Assembly (NCBI GenBank): GCA_001564255.1
Contig: LKNC01000013.1
Coordinates: forward strand, 1-19,824
Source of the DNA: Natrialbaceae archaeon Tc-Br11_E2g1
Lineage (GTDB): Archaea; Halobacteriota; Halobacteria; Halobacteriales; Natrialbaceae
Direction: 5' to 3'
Length of the DNA stretch: 19,824 bases
Numbering within the stretch: position 1 is the first letter of the stretch; every line of letters begins with the position of its first letter. Below the pieces are notes generated by a model, which ran no database searches, was not told the DNA's origin, and saw only the letters and a program-made list of their open reading frames with translations. Shown piece after piece: positions 6,674-13,823 of this stretch. Made by a program: the position numbers and the translations under genes.

Positions 6674-7185
6674 AGTTCTTTCACTCCATCTTCACCGTTT
6701 CCGGACTTCACTATCAGGGTTCCGGTTCCGGGCGTGAACTCGACGGTCCGGCCGCGTTCTCCGCCGACGTCCTCGGCCACCAGCGGCACGCCGAGTTTCT
6801 CGAGTTCTTCGCGGGCGGCCGTGACGTTTCGCTGACCGACGCCGTCACCGAAGCTTTTGAAATCGAACATATCACTCCCACCGGCAATCTTCGCCTCGAC
6901 GTCGGTGTAGTTCGCTCCGCGTTCGACCATCCGCCGCAAGAGCGCCCGGATCGCGGTATCGGCGTACTTGCCGGGCTTTTCGTCGCTGTTATCGGCCTCG
7001 TCACCGTTGGGCAACATGACGTGGGCCAGGCCGCCGATCTCGGTGCCGGGGTCATACAGCGCAACCGCCAGACACGAACCGAGTCCGTATGACCTGAGCG
7101 TGTCCTGGCCCTCGGTTACGACCAGTTCTGCGATGCCGACCTGGACGGGGTCCGGAGCGCCCGGTTCGGTTCCGTACGTTTTCAT
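6670..7185 (-). CDS. cheD: Chemoreceptor glutamine deamidase CheD
   Basis: A 171-residue cytoplasmic enzyme converting receptor glutamines to glutamates and, in Bacillus and probably archaea, binding CheC. The catalytic cysteine is Cys38 in YGLGSCLAVALYD and the histidine is His55 in GGLAHVMLP. At the position of the family's third residue (six before the Cys) there is Ser32 instead of the usual Thr, a conservative change. The C-terminal RTVEFTPGTG segment also fits the family. ATG 7185 overlaps the upstream cheC stop (ATGA) and its own stop overlaps the cheR TTG, so expression is coupled on both sides. The length is normal for CheD. Confidence 0.95.
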   Translation of the reverse strand: MKTYGTEPGAPDPVQVGIAELVVTEGQDTLRSYGLGSCLAVALYDPGTEIGGLAHVMLPNGDEADNSDEKPGKYADTAIRALLRRMVERGANYTDVEAKIAGGSDMFDFKSFGDGVGQRNVTAAREELEKLGVPLVAEDVGGERGRTVEFTPGTGTLIVKSGNGEDGVKEL

Positions 7186-8417
7186 GCGTCCTCGATCTCG
7201 TCGAACTCGGCGGTCGTCGGCGTCTCCGCGACCCGATCGACCTCGAGGTCGTTCAGCGCACGCTCTAAGTCCTCCTCGTCGGGGATGGCATAAATTTCAC
7301 AGTCGAACTCCCGGCCATCGGCGACGACGAGGGTATCGAAGACGAACGCGAAGTCCTGGTTTTCCCCGAGTTGGATGACCACGGGATCGATCACGGCGGG
7401 GCCGATGTCGTGGATGAACTCCGGTGGGGAGTGATCGATCGTCGTGTCGAGGACGTTCGCCCAGCCGTCGAGGAAGCCACTGGCCATGATGTTCCCGAGT
7501 TCCGTGATCGCACTTTTGCCCATTTCGTCGAACCCGTCGCCGCTCGTTCCCGTCGGGACCATCGCGTTGACGATCTCCGTCGCCGACTCCTCGTCGAACA
7601 GGAAAAGCAGGTATCCCGACGGGGTGCCGTCGAACTCGAAGGCGACGCCGACCAGCCGTTCGTTCGAGACCTCCTCGGGGATAACCTCGAGTGAGACGAA
7701 GTTGAGCCGGCGGATCTCGACGCTCGTTTCGATCCCGGTAAGCGTCGTCGCCGTCTTCGCGACCTCGCGTGCCCCCTGCTTAGCCAGTCGATCGAAGCCG
7801 TCGAGTTTGTCGTACTCGATCCCCTCGCTGGTCCGCAGTCGCTCGAGCAGCCCCGCCATCGAGTCGTGTTCGGGAAAGAGGTAGTGGCGAAACCCAATCT
7901 CGGTACCCACGGCGTCGATCTGACTCTGGAAGAGCAAGGCGAGATCGTCGTCGTCGACGGCCCCCTCGAGGTCGCCAAAGAAGGGGTCGACGGTCACGCC
8001 CGTGACGAACTCGGGGGTCGAAACGTCGATGACGGTCTCTAGAACGTCCGCCCAGCCGTCGACGAACCCGCTGTTGATGATGTGGCCGACCTCCGTCGTG
8101 GCACTACGTGCCATCTCGTCTAGCTCTTCGCTTTCGTCGTCGGCGATTAACGTCTCGACGATGCTGCGTGCACTTTCACGGTCGAAGACGATCACCGAGT
8201 GGCCATCGAGGCCGCCACTGAGTTCGACGCGGACGCCGACTTTCTCCCTGCCGTCCTCGAAGTCCTGACGGATCTCCGCCCCGCGCATGAAGTTGAGTTT
8301 CGTGATCCCGACCTGGGTCTCGACGCCGGTCATCTGTGTGAGTCGTCCGGCGGCGAGTCCGGCACCTTCGCGGGCGATCCGGTAGAACGTCCCCAGTGCT
8401 TTTACGTCGAGTTTCAT
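7182..8417 (-). CDS. cheC: Tandem-domain CheC-type CheY-P phosphatase
   Basis: A 411-residue protein made of two CheC-like units (about 1-195 and 200-400). Each CheC unit has two pseudo-repeats that can carry the catalytic pair ExxN. Here the four positions are R13/R16 (lost), E109/H112 in SATTEVGH (half lost), R210/K213 (lost) and E306/N309 in SAITELGN (intact). The second and fourth are each followed by the same type of segment (SGFxDGWAxVL). It therefore probably has one working phosphatase site, the other units being structural or binding surfaces, for example for CheD or CheY. ATG 8417 overlaps the upstream cheC stop (ATGA). A short acidic tail ends the protein. The double-length arrangement could have come from fusion of two cheC genes. 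Confidence 0.92.
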   Translation of the reverse strand: MKLDVKALGTFYRIAREGAGLAAGRLTQMTGVETQVGITKLNFMRGAEIRQDFEDGREKVGVRVELSGGLDGHSVIVFDRESARSIVETLIADDESEELDEMARSATTEVGHIINSGFVDGWADVLETVIDVSTPEFVTGVTVDPFFGDLEGAVDDDDLALLFQSQIDAVGTEIGFRHYLFPEHDSMAGLLERLRTSEGIEYDKLDGFDRLAKQGAREVAKTATTLTGIETSVEIRRLNFVSLEVIPEEVSNERLVGVAFEFDGTPSGYLLFLFDEESATEIVNAMVPTGTSGDGFDEMGKSAITELGNIMASGFLDGWANVLDTTIDHSPPEFIHDIGPAVIDPVVIQLGENQDFAFVFDTLVVADGREFDCEIYAIPDEEDLERALNDLEVDRVAETPTTAEFDEIEDA

Positions 8418-9019
8418 ACTGTCCTGACTTCGATTCCGTTGATCATCTTGACGAACTGCTCTAGGTCCGGGAACGCGTAGATCTCCGCTTCGATCTCGTA
8501 GCTCGGAACCGAAAGGTTCGAATCGAAAAAGAGTGCGAGGTCGTCGCCACCGAGCCCTGCGGTCCTGCCGACGACGTCTTCGGCCGGAGCGTAAACGAGT
8601 TGTGGTGCGGCGATGTCGATCGCCCGTCCCAACACGTCAGCCCAGCCGTCGATGAAACCACTGGCCATCATGTTGCCCATCTCTTCGACCGCACTCCGGG
8701 CCATCTTCCCGGAGACGTTCGACATGTCGTCGACGACGTCACGGAGCATGATCGCAGTGATCTTCTTTGCACTCTCCTCGGGGAACAGGATCAGGATGTG
8801 TCCGTGTGGCGAATCGAGCAGTCGAACTCGAACGCCGACCCGTTTTTCAGGGCCCAGCTGAGCCTGGATGTCTTCGACGTCGACGAAGTTCGTCTTCGTC
8901 ACCTCCATCTGGGCGTCCTCGCCGAGCAGTTTGCTCATGTTGTCGGCAACGCCGTTCGTCCCGACTTTCGCCATTTCGTTTATGAAACTTAACTTTCGAA
9001 TGTCGACTTTGAGCGTCAT
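8414..9019 (-). CDS. cheC: CheC-type CheY-P phosphatase, single domain
   Basis: A 201-residue CheC protein, normal length for the family, which dephosphorylates CheY-P to end the signal. The first pseudo-site reads NEMAKVG (E15 kept, N replaced by K18). The second, SAVEEMGNMMASGF, keeps E113 and N116 and should be active. It shares the FxDGWADVL segment with the tandem CheC encoded next, showing they are paralogues. ATG 9019 lies 28 bases after the cheA stop, with a GGAG Shine-Dalgarno-like sequence about 8 nt ahead. This is the only junction in the operon that is not overlapping. The gene probably forms a functional set with the following cheC and cheD. Confidence 0.93.
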   Translation of the reverse strand: MTLKVDIRKLSFINEMAKVGTNGVADNMSKLLGEDAQMEVTKTNFVDVEDIQAQLGPEKRVGVRVRLLDSPHGHILILFPEESAKKITAIMLRDVVDDMSNVSGKMARSAVEEMGNMMASGFIDGWADVLGRAIDIAAPQLVYAPAEDVVGRTAGLGGDDLALFFDSNLSVPSYEIEAEIYAFPDLEQFVKMINGIEVRTV

Positions 9020-9047
9020 GACTTTCTCCGTGGATCTCCGTTGTCGT

Positions 9048-12000
9048 TCATAGCGTTTTCACGTCCAAGATGTTGACCACCTTCCCCCGTCCGCGTGCCG
9101 TCGCCCCACTCAGTCCCGGAATGCCGCTCATAAAGCCCTCGAAGGGCTTGATCACGACCTCCTGTTGGTCGCGGATGTCATCGCAGTGGACCGCGATCGG
9201 TCGGACCTCCTCGCGAATCCGGACGATCATCCCGTCTTCGTTCGGACGGGTGCTCGTGGTCCCGAGTGTCTCGGCTATTCCGACGATCGGCAGCGTGTCC
9301 TCGCCCATCTCGACTGACGTCCAGTCGTCGTCGACGGAGACCGCGGTCGCCGTCTCGACGTCCTCGACGACTTTCGCCGGGATGCCAAACTCCCGGCCGC
9401 CGCTCTCGACGAACAGGACTTCCGAGATCGCCACCGTCACCGGTACACTAAGTGTCACCGTCGTCCCCTCGCCGGGTTCGCTCTCGACCGAGATCGTTCC
9501 CTCGAGGTCGTCGATCGTCCGTTTGACGACGTCCATACCCACCCCGCGGCCGCTGACGTCGGTAATCTCCTCTGCCGTCGACAGCCCGGGATGGAAGACC
9601 AGGTCGTAGACGTCCTCCGGCGGGAGTTCTTCGGCTTCCGTTTCCGAGAGAACGTCGGCGTCGACTGCCTCAGCGCGGAGTCGGTCGGGCTCGAGGCCGC
9701 CCCCGTCGTCTTCGATCTGTATAACGACGCGCTCACGTTCGCGTTCGGCACGCAGTTCGACGGTCCCCTCCCGGGGTTTGTCGGCCGCCTCGCGTTCTTC
9801 GGGTGGCTCGATGCCGTGGTCGACGGCGTTTCTGACCAGATGCATCAATGGGTCACCGATCCGCTCGAGAACCGTCCGGTCGAGTTCGACGTCTTCGCCG
9901 GTGATCTCGAAGTCGACTTTCTTGTCCTGATCGCGTGCGATGTCACGGACGACGCGTGGAAGCCTGCCGGTGACCGTCTTCAGCGGGACCAGTCGAACGT
10001 CGACGATCGCCTCCTGGAGGTCGGTGGCGATGTCCTCTAGGTCGTCGAGTTCACGGTCGATCGTCCGGATGTCCTCACCCGCGTCCACGGCGTTGCGAAG
10101 CCGGACACGGCTCGTGACGAGCCCCTCGACGAGGGTAAGCAGGGTGTCGATCTGGTCTGCGTTTACCCGGAGTGACTGGATCCGCTCTGTCTCCGGTTCG
10201 TCGTCTCCCGGCTCTGCGGACTCCTCGACCTCCGGAACGGTGATGTCCGGAATCGCCATCGTCTCGCCGGGGGTTCCCTCGTCGGGAGCCGGCTTCGGCT
10301 CCGTGGCCGTTCCGTCCGCGTCCGACTCGCCAAACGCCGTCTCGTCGATGTCCGCCGTCGGGTCGAACTCGCTCGCCGTCGGGTCGAACTCGCTCGCCGT
10401 CGGGTCGAACTCGCCGGCGTCACCGGCCGGGAGGGCACCGAACTCCTCTGGCTCCCCGGAAGAACCGGACCGAACGCTTTCTGACTCCTCGAGGTCGTCC
10501 CCGAACGAGTCCTCCAGCCCGTACTCGTCCGCCTCGAGGTCGCGTTCCTCGTCGAACCCGAGGTCGGTAACGGTCTCGTCACCGAACCCGCTCTGGACGT
10601 CGAAGCCGTCCTCTGGGTCGTCGAAACCGCCTTCGGCCGTCACCTCGAGGTCGCCCTCGTCGACTGGACCGTCCGCCGGTTCCCGTTCGATGCCGGCTTC
10701 CGGCTTTGCGTCGTTGGAAGCCCCCGCCGGCTCGAGAACGTGGCCGAACAGGAAGACGCTCTCACCGGGTTCGTCGTCCCCGGTGTCTACACTCGTCGGC
10801 TCCGGTTCGCTTTCCTCCTCGGCCTCGAGTGGTTCGTCGGTCTCGTCCTCAGCCTCGAGTGGTTCGTCGGCCTCGTCCTCAGCTTCGAGTTGTTCGTCGG
10901 CCTCGTCCTCGAGTGGTTCGTCGGCCTCGTCCTCGAGTGGTTCGTCGGCCTCGTCCTCAGCTTCGAGTGGTTCGTCGGCCTCGTCCTCAGCTTCGAGTGG
11001 TTCGTCGGCCTCGTCCTCGAGTGGTTCGTCGGCCTCGTCCCCGAGGAACGTATCGTCTCCGGGGTCGAGTTCGTCTCCGAGTAACTCGTCCATACTGAGC
11101 TCGTCTTCGTCGAACTCCTCGAACTCCAGGGCCTCGAGTTCCGACTGGAGTTCGTCGAAGCCGACCATCTCGACTTCGTCTTTCAGGTCGTTGAAGACGG
11201 CGTTCGAGTCGCCGGTTACCTCACCGTCGTCTTCCGTGTCGGTGGACTCCTCGGCCACCCCGTCTTCCCGATCTGCGGGTTCGTCGTCTTCGGGCGCTCC
11301 GCCGTCGATCGCCTCGAGGTCCCCCTCGTCGAGTAAGTCGTCGAACGCACCCGCATCGCCCATATCGTCGAACGCGTCGACGTCCCCGATGTCCTCGACT
11401 GCCGCATCGAGATCGTCGAACTCCTCGAACTCCCCGAGAAGTTCGTCGACTTCCATCTCAGTCGCTCGTTCACTCGAGAGTTCCTCGCCGGGGTCGTCCG
11501 ATACCTCGGTCCCGGGAGCGTCCGTTTCGAACCGCTCTGTAACCGGGACGATCTCGAAGTCGTCGACGACCTCGACGGGTTCGAGGGCGGCTGTGATGGC
11601 TCCGGATTCGACCGACGTCGCGAAGACGGCGTCGACGATCTCACACTCCTCGTCGATGCGTTCTCGAGGTGGGGCCGTCCCGAGGAGGTCGAACGCGTCG
11701 ACCAGCGCGTCGACGACGAGTACTCCGGCGTTGCTGTGGCGCGTCTCGACTCCGATCCTGACGAAGTATGCGTTTCCGTCGCCCGTGGGTGCCTCCAGAC
11801 GCGTCACGAGGTCGTCTATTTCTCCGTCGGTCGGCGAGGGGAACTCGACGTCTACGTGCTCACGGAGCGTCTGTATCGTCTCCCCCGGATCGGTCCGGAC
11901 CTCACCGTGGGCCGTGAGTTCGTCGATCATCGTCTCGAGGTCGTCGACGCCCTCGAAGATCGTGTCCATGAGTTCGGGGGTGACGGTGACCTCGTCGGCC

Positions 12001-12218
12001 CGGACGGCCTCGAGTACGTCCTCGATCGCGTGTGCGAGGTCACTCGCAGGGGTCAGTCCCATCGCCCCACAGTTGCCTTTCAGGGTGTGAGCGATCCGGA
12101 AGATCTCCCCGATCGCCTCCTCGTCCTCGGGTGAGCCCTCGAGTTCGAGAAGCCAGTTGTTGAGTTCGGTGATGTGCTCTCGACTCTCCTCGACGAAGTC
12201 CGTAACGTAGTCAGTCAT
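9048..12218 (-). CDS. cheA: Chemotaxis histidine kinase CheA with an unusually long acidic linker
   Basis: A 1056-residue cytoplasmic kinase. I chose ATG 12218 (MTDYVTDF), which overlaps the cheB stop by eight bases; the frame is open further upstream but that part is Arg/Ser-rich shadow of cheB. Domains: P1 phosphotransfer about 1-105 with phospho-acceptor His44 (AHTLKGNCGAMG); P2-like CheY/CheB-binding domain about 147-225; an acidic linker about 226-670; P3 dimerisation helices from about 677; P4 ATPase with HLVRNAVDHG (about 793), DDGGGL (about 838) and GRGVGMDVV (about 890); P5 CheW-like domain about 926-1056. The linker carries eight tandem DEADEPLE-type units (394-467) and three EFDPTAS units (about 601-621). 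Family members are commonly about 650-700 residues, so the linker explains the extra size. All kinase motifs are intact. Confidence 0.95.
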   Translation of the reverse strand: MTDYVTDFVEESREHITELNNWLLELEGSPEDEEAIGEIFRIAHTLKGNCGAMGLTPASDLAHAIEDVLEAVRADEVTVTPELMDTIFEGVDDLETMIDELTAHGEVRTDPGETIQTLREHVDVEFPSPTDGEIDDLVTRLEAPTGDGNAYFVRIGVETRHSNAGVLVVDALVDAFDLLGTAPPRERIDEECEIVDAVFATSVESGAITAALEPVEVVDDFEIVPVTERFETDAPGTEVSDDPGEELSSERATEMEVDELLGEFEEFDDLDAAVEDIGDVDAFDDMGDAGAFDDLLDEGDLEAIDGGAPEDDEPADREDGVAEESTDTEDDGEVTGDSNAVFNDLKDEVEMVGFDELQSELEALEFEEFDEDELSMDELLGDELDPGDDTFLGDEADEPLEDEADEPLEAEDEADEPLEAEDEADEPLEDEADEPLEDEADEQLEAEDEADEPLEAEDETDEPLEAEEESEPEPTSVDTGDDEPGESVFLFGHVLEPAGASNDAKPEAGIEREPADGPVDEGDLEVTAEGGFDDPEDGFDVQSGFGDETVTDLGFDEERDLEADEYGLEDSFGDDLEESESVRSGSSGEPEEFGALPAGDAGEFDPTASEFDPTASEFDPTADIDETAFGESDADGTATEPKPAPDEGTPGETMAIPDITVPEVEESAEPGDDEPETERIQSLRVNADQIDTLLTLVEGLVTSRVRLRNAVDAGEDIRTIDRELDDLEDIATDLQEAIVDVRLVPLKTVTGRLPRVVRDIARDQDKKVDFEITGEDVELDRTVLERIGDPLMHLVRNAVDHGIEPPEEREAADKPREGTVELRAERERERVVIQIEDDGGGLEPDRLRAEAVDADVLSETEAEELPPEDVYDLVFHPGLSTAEEITDVSGRGVGMDVVKRTIDDLEGTISVESEPGEGTTVTLSVPVTVAISEVLFVESGGREFGIPAKVVEDVETATAVSVDDDWTSVEMGEDTLPIVGIAETLGTTSTRPNEDGMIVRIREEVRPIAVHCDDIRDQQEVVIKPFEGFMSGIPGLSGATARGRGKVVNILDVKTL
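10354..10414 (-). repeat. Three 21-bp tandem units in cheA (EFDPTAS)
   Basis: Units starting at 10354, 10375 and 10396 are identical for the first two and differ only at the end in the third. They encode three copies of EFDPTAS in the acidic linker of CheA. In-frame copy number is free to vary without harming the reading frame. Confidence 0.85.
10818..11039 (-). repeat. Eight in-frame tandem units in cheA (DEADEPLE / DEADEPLEAE)
   Basis: A 222-bp array of eight units of 24 or 30 bp, nearly identical at nucleotide level. The unit lengths in residues, read along the protein, are 8, 10, 10, 8, 8, 10, 10 and 10, with rare substitutions (DEADEQLE, DETDEPLE). It codes for linker residues 394-467 of CheA. 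There are no spacers, so it is a coding minisatellite and not a CRISPR array. Confidence 0.92.
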
Positions 12219-13341
12219 CGTCTTCACCCGTGAACGTCTCGAGGATGGCCTCGACGACCGAGTCGGCGGGGACGACCCTCTCGACCCGGCCCGTCTCGAT
12301 CGCGTTTGCAGGGATGCCAAACACCGGACTCGTCCGTTCGTCCTGTGCGATCGTCCGCCCGCCGGCCTCCGCTATCGCCTCGATACCGGCCGCACCGTCC
12401 GTTCCCATCCCCGTCAGGACGACACCGGCGAGTGGATCCGACACCACGTCCGCCGCAGTTTCCATCGTCACGTCGATCGCGGGGCAGACGCCGTGGATCG
12501 GCTCGCCGTCCTCGAGGGAGACCTCGAGGGAGCCGCCGGCGTTTTCGGTCACCTCGAGGTGATGGTCTCCCGGTGCGACGAGCGCCTGTCCGGGGCCGAT
12601 CCGGTCGCCGTCGGTCGCCTCCCGGACGTCGTAGTCGCTGATCGAGTCGAGTCGGTCGGCCAGTCGCGTCGTGAACGTCGCGGGCATATGCTGGACGACG
12701 ATCACTTTCGCTCCGAGGCCGATCGGCAACTCCGCGAACAGACTCTCGATGATCTTCGGCCCGCCGGTCGAGGCGCCGACGATGATGGTCGGGTCGTCGA
12801 CGTACTCCCCACTGGCGGGGGACACACGCTCGCGTTCTGTGGTCGTCCCCCCACCGTCGGCGTCGGCTCCTATCCCCGTCGGGGCGGGCGAGACGGACTG
12901 GCGCTCACCGGTAACCGACTCGATCGCCGTCGCGGCGCGGGCGAGTGCGCTCGAGGAGACGCTCGTCTCCGCGAGTTCGTCGACCTTCTCGACGACCTCC
13001 TCGGCGAGGTCGATGATGGTTCGCCCGTCCGGTTTGCGGAGGAAATCCACTGCACCACGTTCGAGAGCGTCCAAGGTGGCGTCTGCGCCGCTGTCCGTGT
13101 GCGCACTGAGCATAAGTATCGGCGTTGGATGGGTAGACATTATTCGGTCGACCGCCTCGAGTCCGTCCATTCCCGGCATCTCGACGTCCATCGTCACGAC
13201 GTCTGGTTCGTCGGTCCTGACGGCTTCGACGGCTTCGGTGCCGTTTACCGCCGTGTCGACGTCGTACCCAGCCGACTCGAGTGCGTCGCCGACGACGTTT
13301 CGCATGAACCGTGAATCGTCGACAACGAGTACGTGAGTCAT
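12211..13341 (-). CDS. cheB: Protein-glutamate methylesterase CheB
   Basis: A 376-residue two-domain response regulator that removes methyl groups from transducers when phosphorylated by CheA. The receiver domain (1-120) has acidic residues Asp8-Asp9, phospho-acceptor Asp52 (VTMDVEMPG) and Lys103. A linker (about 125-180) is Ser/Thr/Gly-rich. The esterase domain (about 183-370) has the triad Ser191 (GASTGG), His218 (VVQHMP) and Asp315 (GMGTDGA), with spacings as in enterobacterial CheB. ATG 13341 overlaps the cheY stop (ATGA), and its stop overlaps the cheA start by eight bases. All key residues are present. Confidence 0.96.
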   Translation of the reverse strand: MTHVLVVDDSRFMRNVVGDALESAGYDVDTAVNGTEAVEAVRTDEPDVVTMDVEMPGMDGLEAVDRIMSTHPTPILMLSAHTDSGADATLDALERGAVDFLRKPDGRTIIDLAEEVVEKVDELAETSVSSSALARAATAIESVTGERQSVSPAPTGIGADADGGGTTTERERVSPASGEYVDDPTIIVGASTGGPKIIESLFAELPIGLGAKVIVVQHMPATFTTRLADRLDSISDYDVREATDGDRIGPGQALVAPGDHHLEVTENAGGSLEVSLEDGEPIHGVCPAIDVTMETAADVVSDPLAGVVLTGMGTDGAAGIEAIAEAGGRTIAQDERTSPVFGIPANAIETGRVERVVPADSVVEAILETFTGEDDD

Positions 13342-13700
13342 GCCGCAACGACGTCTTTCAGGGCCTTCCGCACGCTTGCTTCTTCGAACGGTTTCGTCAC
13401 GTAGCCGTCAGCGCCGGCTTTCACGGCGAGTTTCATCTTCTCGCGCTGGCCGACGCTCGTACACATGATGACGCGGGCGTCCGGATCGATCTTCTTGATC
13501 GCCGCCGTCGCCTTGATGCCGTTTGCCTTGGGCATCACGATGTCCATCATGACGATGTCGGGTTCGAGTTCTTTGTACAGTTTGACCGCTTCTGCGCCGT
13601 TCTCGGCTTCGCCGAGGATGCGGTAGTCCTCTTCTAATATCTGGCGCAGCAAGTTCCGCATAAAATGAGAGTCGTCCACGATGAGCACCCCTGTCGACAT
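13338..13700 (-). CDS. cheY: Chemotaxis response regulator CheY
   Basis: A 120-residue single receiver domain, the usual CheY size. Key residues: Asp9-Asp10 (metal), Asp53 phospho-acceptor (MMDIVMP), Ser82 (CTSVG) and Lys103 (VTKPF). Phosphorylated by CheA, it would act on the archaellum motor, in archaea through the CheF adaptor, which is not encoded in this window. It is the first gene of the operon cheY-cheB-cheA-cheC-cheC-cheD-cheR. ATG 13700 lies about 43 nt after the start of a TATA-like TTTAT, implying a short leader of roughly 12 nt with a weak GGTG ribosome-binding sequence nine bases before the ATG. A dyad operator lies just upstream of the TATA-like box. Confidence 0.96.
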   Translation of the reverse strand: MSTGVLIVDDSHFMRNLLRQILEEDYRILGEAENGAEAVKLYKELEPDIVMMDIVMPKANGIKATAAIKKIDPDARVIMCTSVGQREKMKLAVKAGADGYVTKPFEEASVRKALKDVVAA

Positions 13701-13738
13701 TCAGTTGTACACCAATATTTAGTCGACCGAGGACTACC

Positions 13739-13772
13739 ATAAATGCTGTCTCTCGATTATCAAACGTGATAA
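13739..13772 (-). promoter_or_regulatory. cheY operon promoter with perfect 6-bp dyad operator
   Basis: Read on the - strand: TTATCA-CGTT-TGATAA (13772 to 13757), TCGAG, eight bases, TTTAT (13743-13739). The dyad is a perfect inverted repeat and is strikingly A+T-rich for this genome. The same order and spacing precede the transducer gene on the other strand. A second A+T patch nearer the gene (around 13715-13724) is too close to the ATG to be the TATA box. Confidence 0.6.
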
Positions 13773-13797
13773 GCGTCGCAGAGAGGCGCTCACCGAC

Positions 13798-13811
13798 AGC
13801 CGGAGACGGCT
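13798..13811. terminator. Short hairpin after cheW
   Basis: AGCCG-GAGA-CGGCT forms a five-base stem 12 bases beyond the cheW stop codon and before the cheY promoter. It could help end the cheW transcript, but the stem is short and there is no T-run. Confidence 0.25.
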
Positions 13812-13823
13812 TCGTCGAACCGG

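Noticed and set aside
10818..11039. Possible CRISPR array
   Set aside because: The units are contiguous, have no unique spacers, and are in frame inside cheA.
9940..12090. A 716-codon open frame on the + strand opposite cheA
   Set aside because: Its product is a Ser-rich low-complexity sequence that mirrors the acidic codons of the CheA linker. The opposite strand carries a complete, motif-rich kinase.
12219..12320. N-terminal extension of CheA
   Set aside because: It is Arg/Ser-rich sequence overlapping the 3' end of cheB in another frame; the HPt domain starts right after ATG 12218.
13715..13724. A+T patch near cheY as the TATA box
   Set aside because: It is only about 15-24 nt from the ATG, so transcription would start inside the coding region. 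TTTAT at 13739-13743 fits better and matches the transducer promoter.
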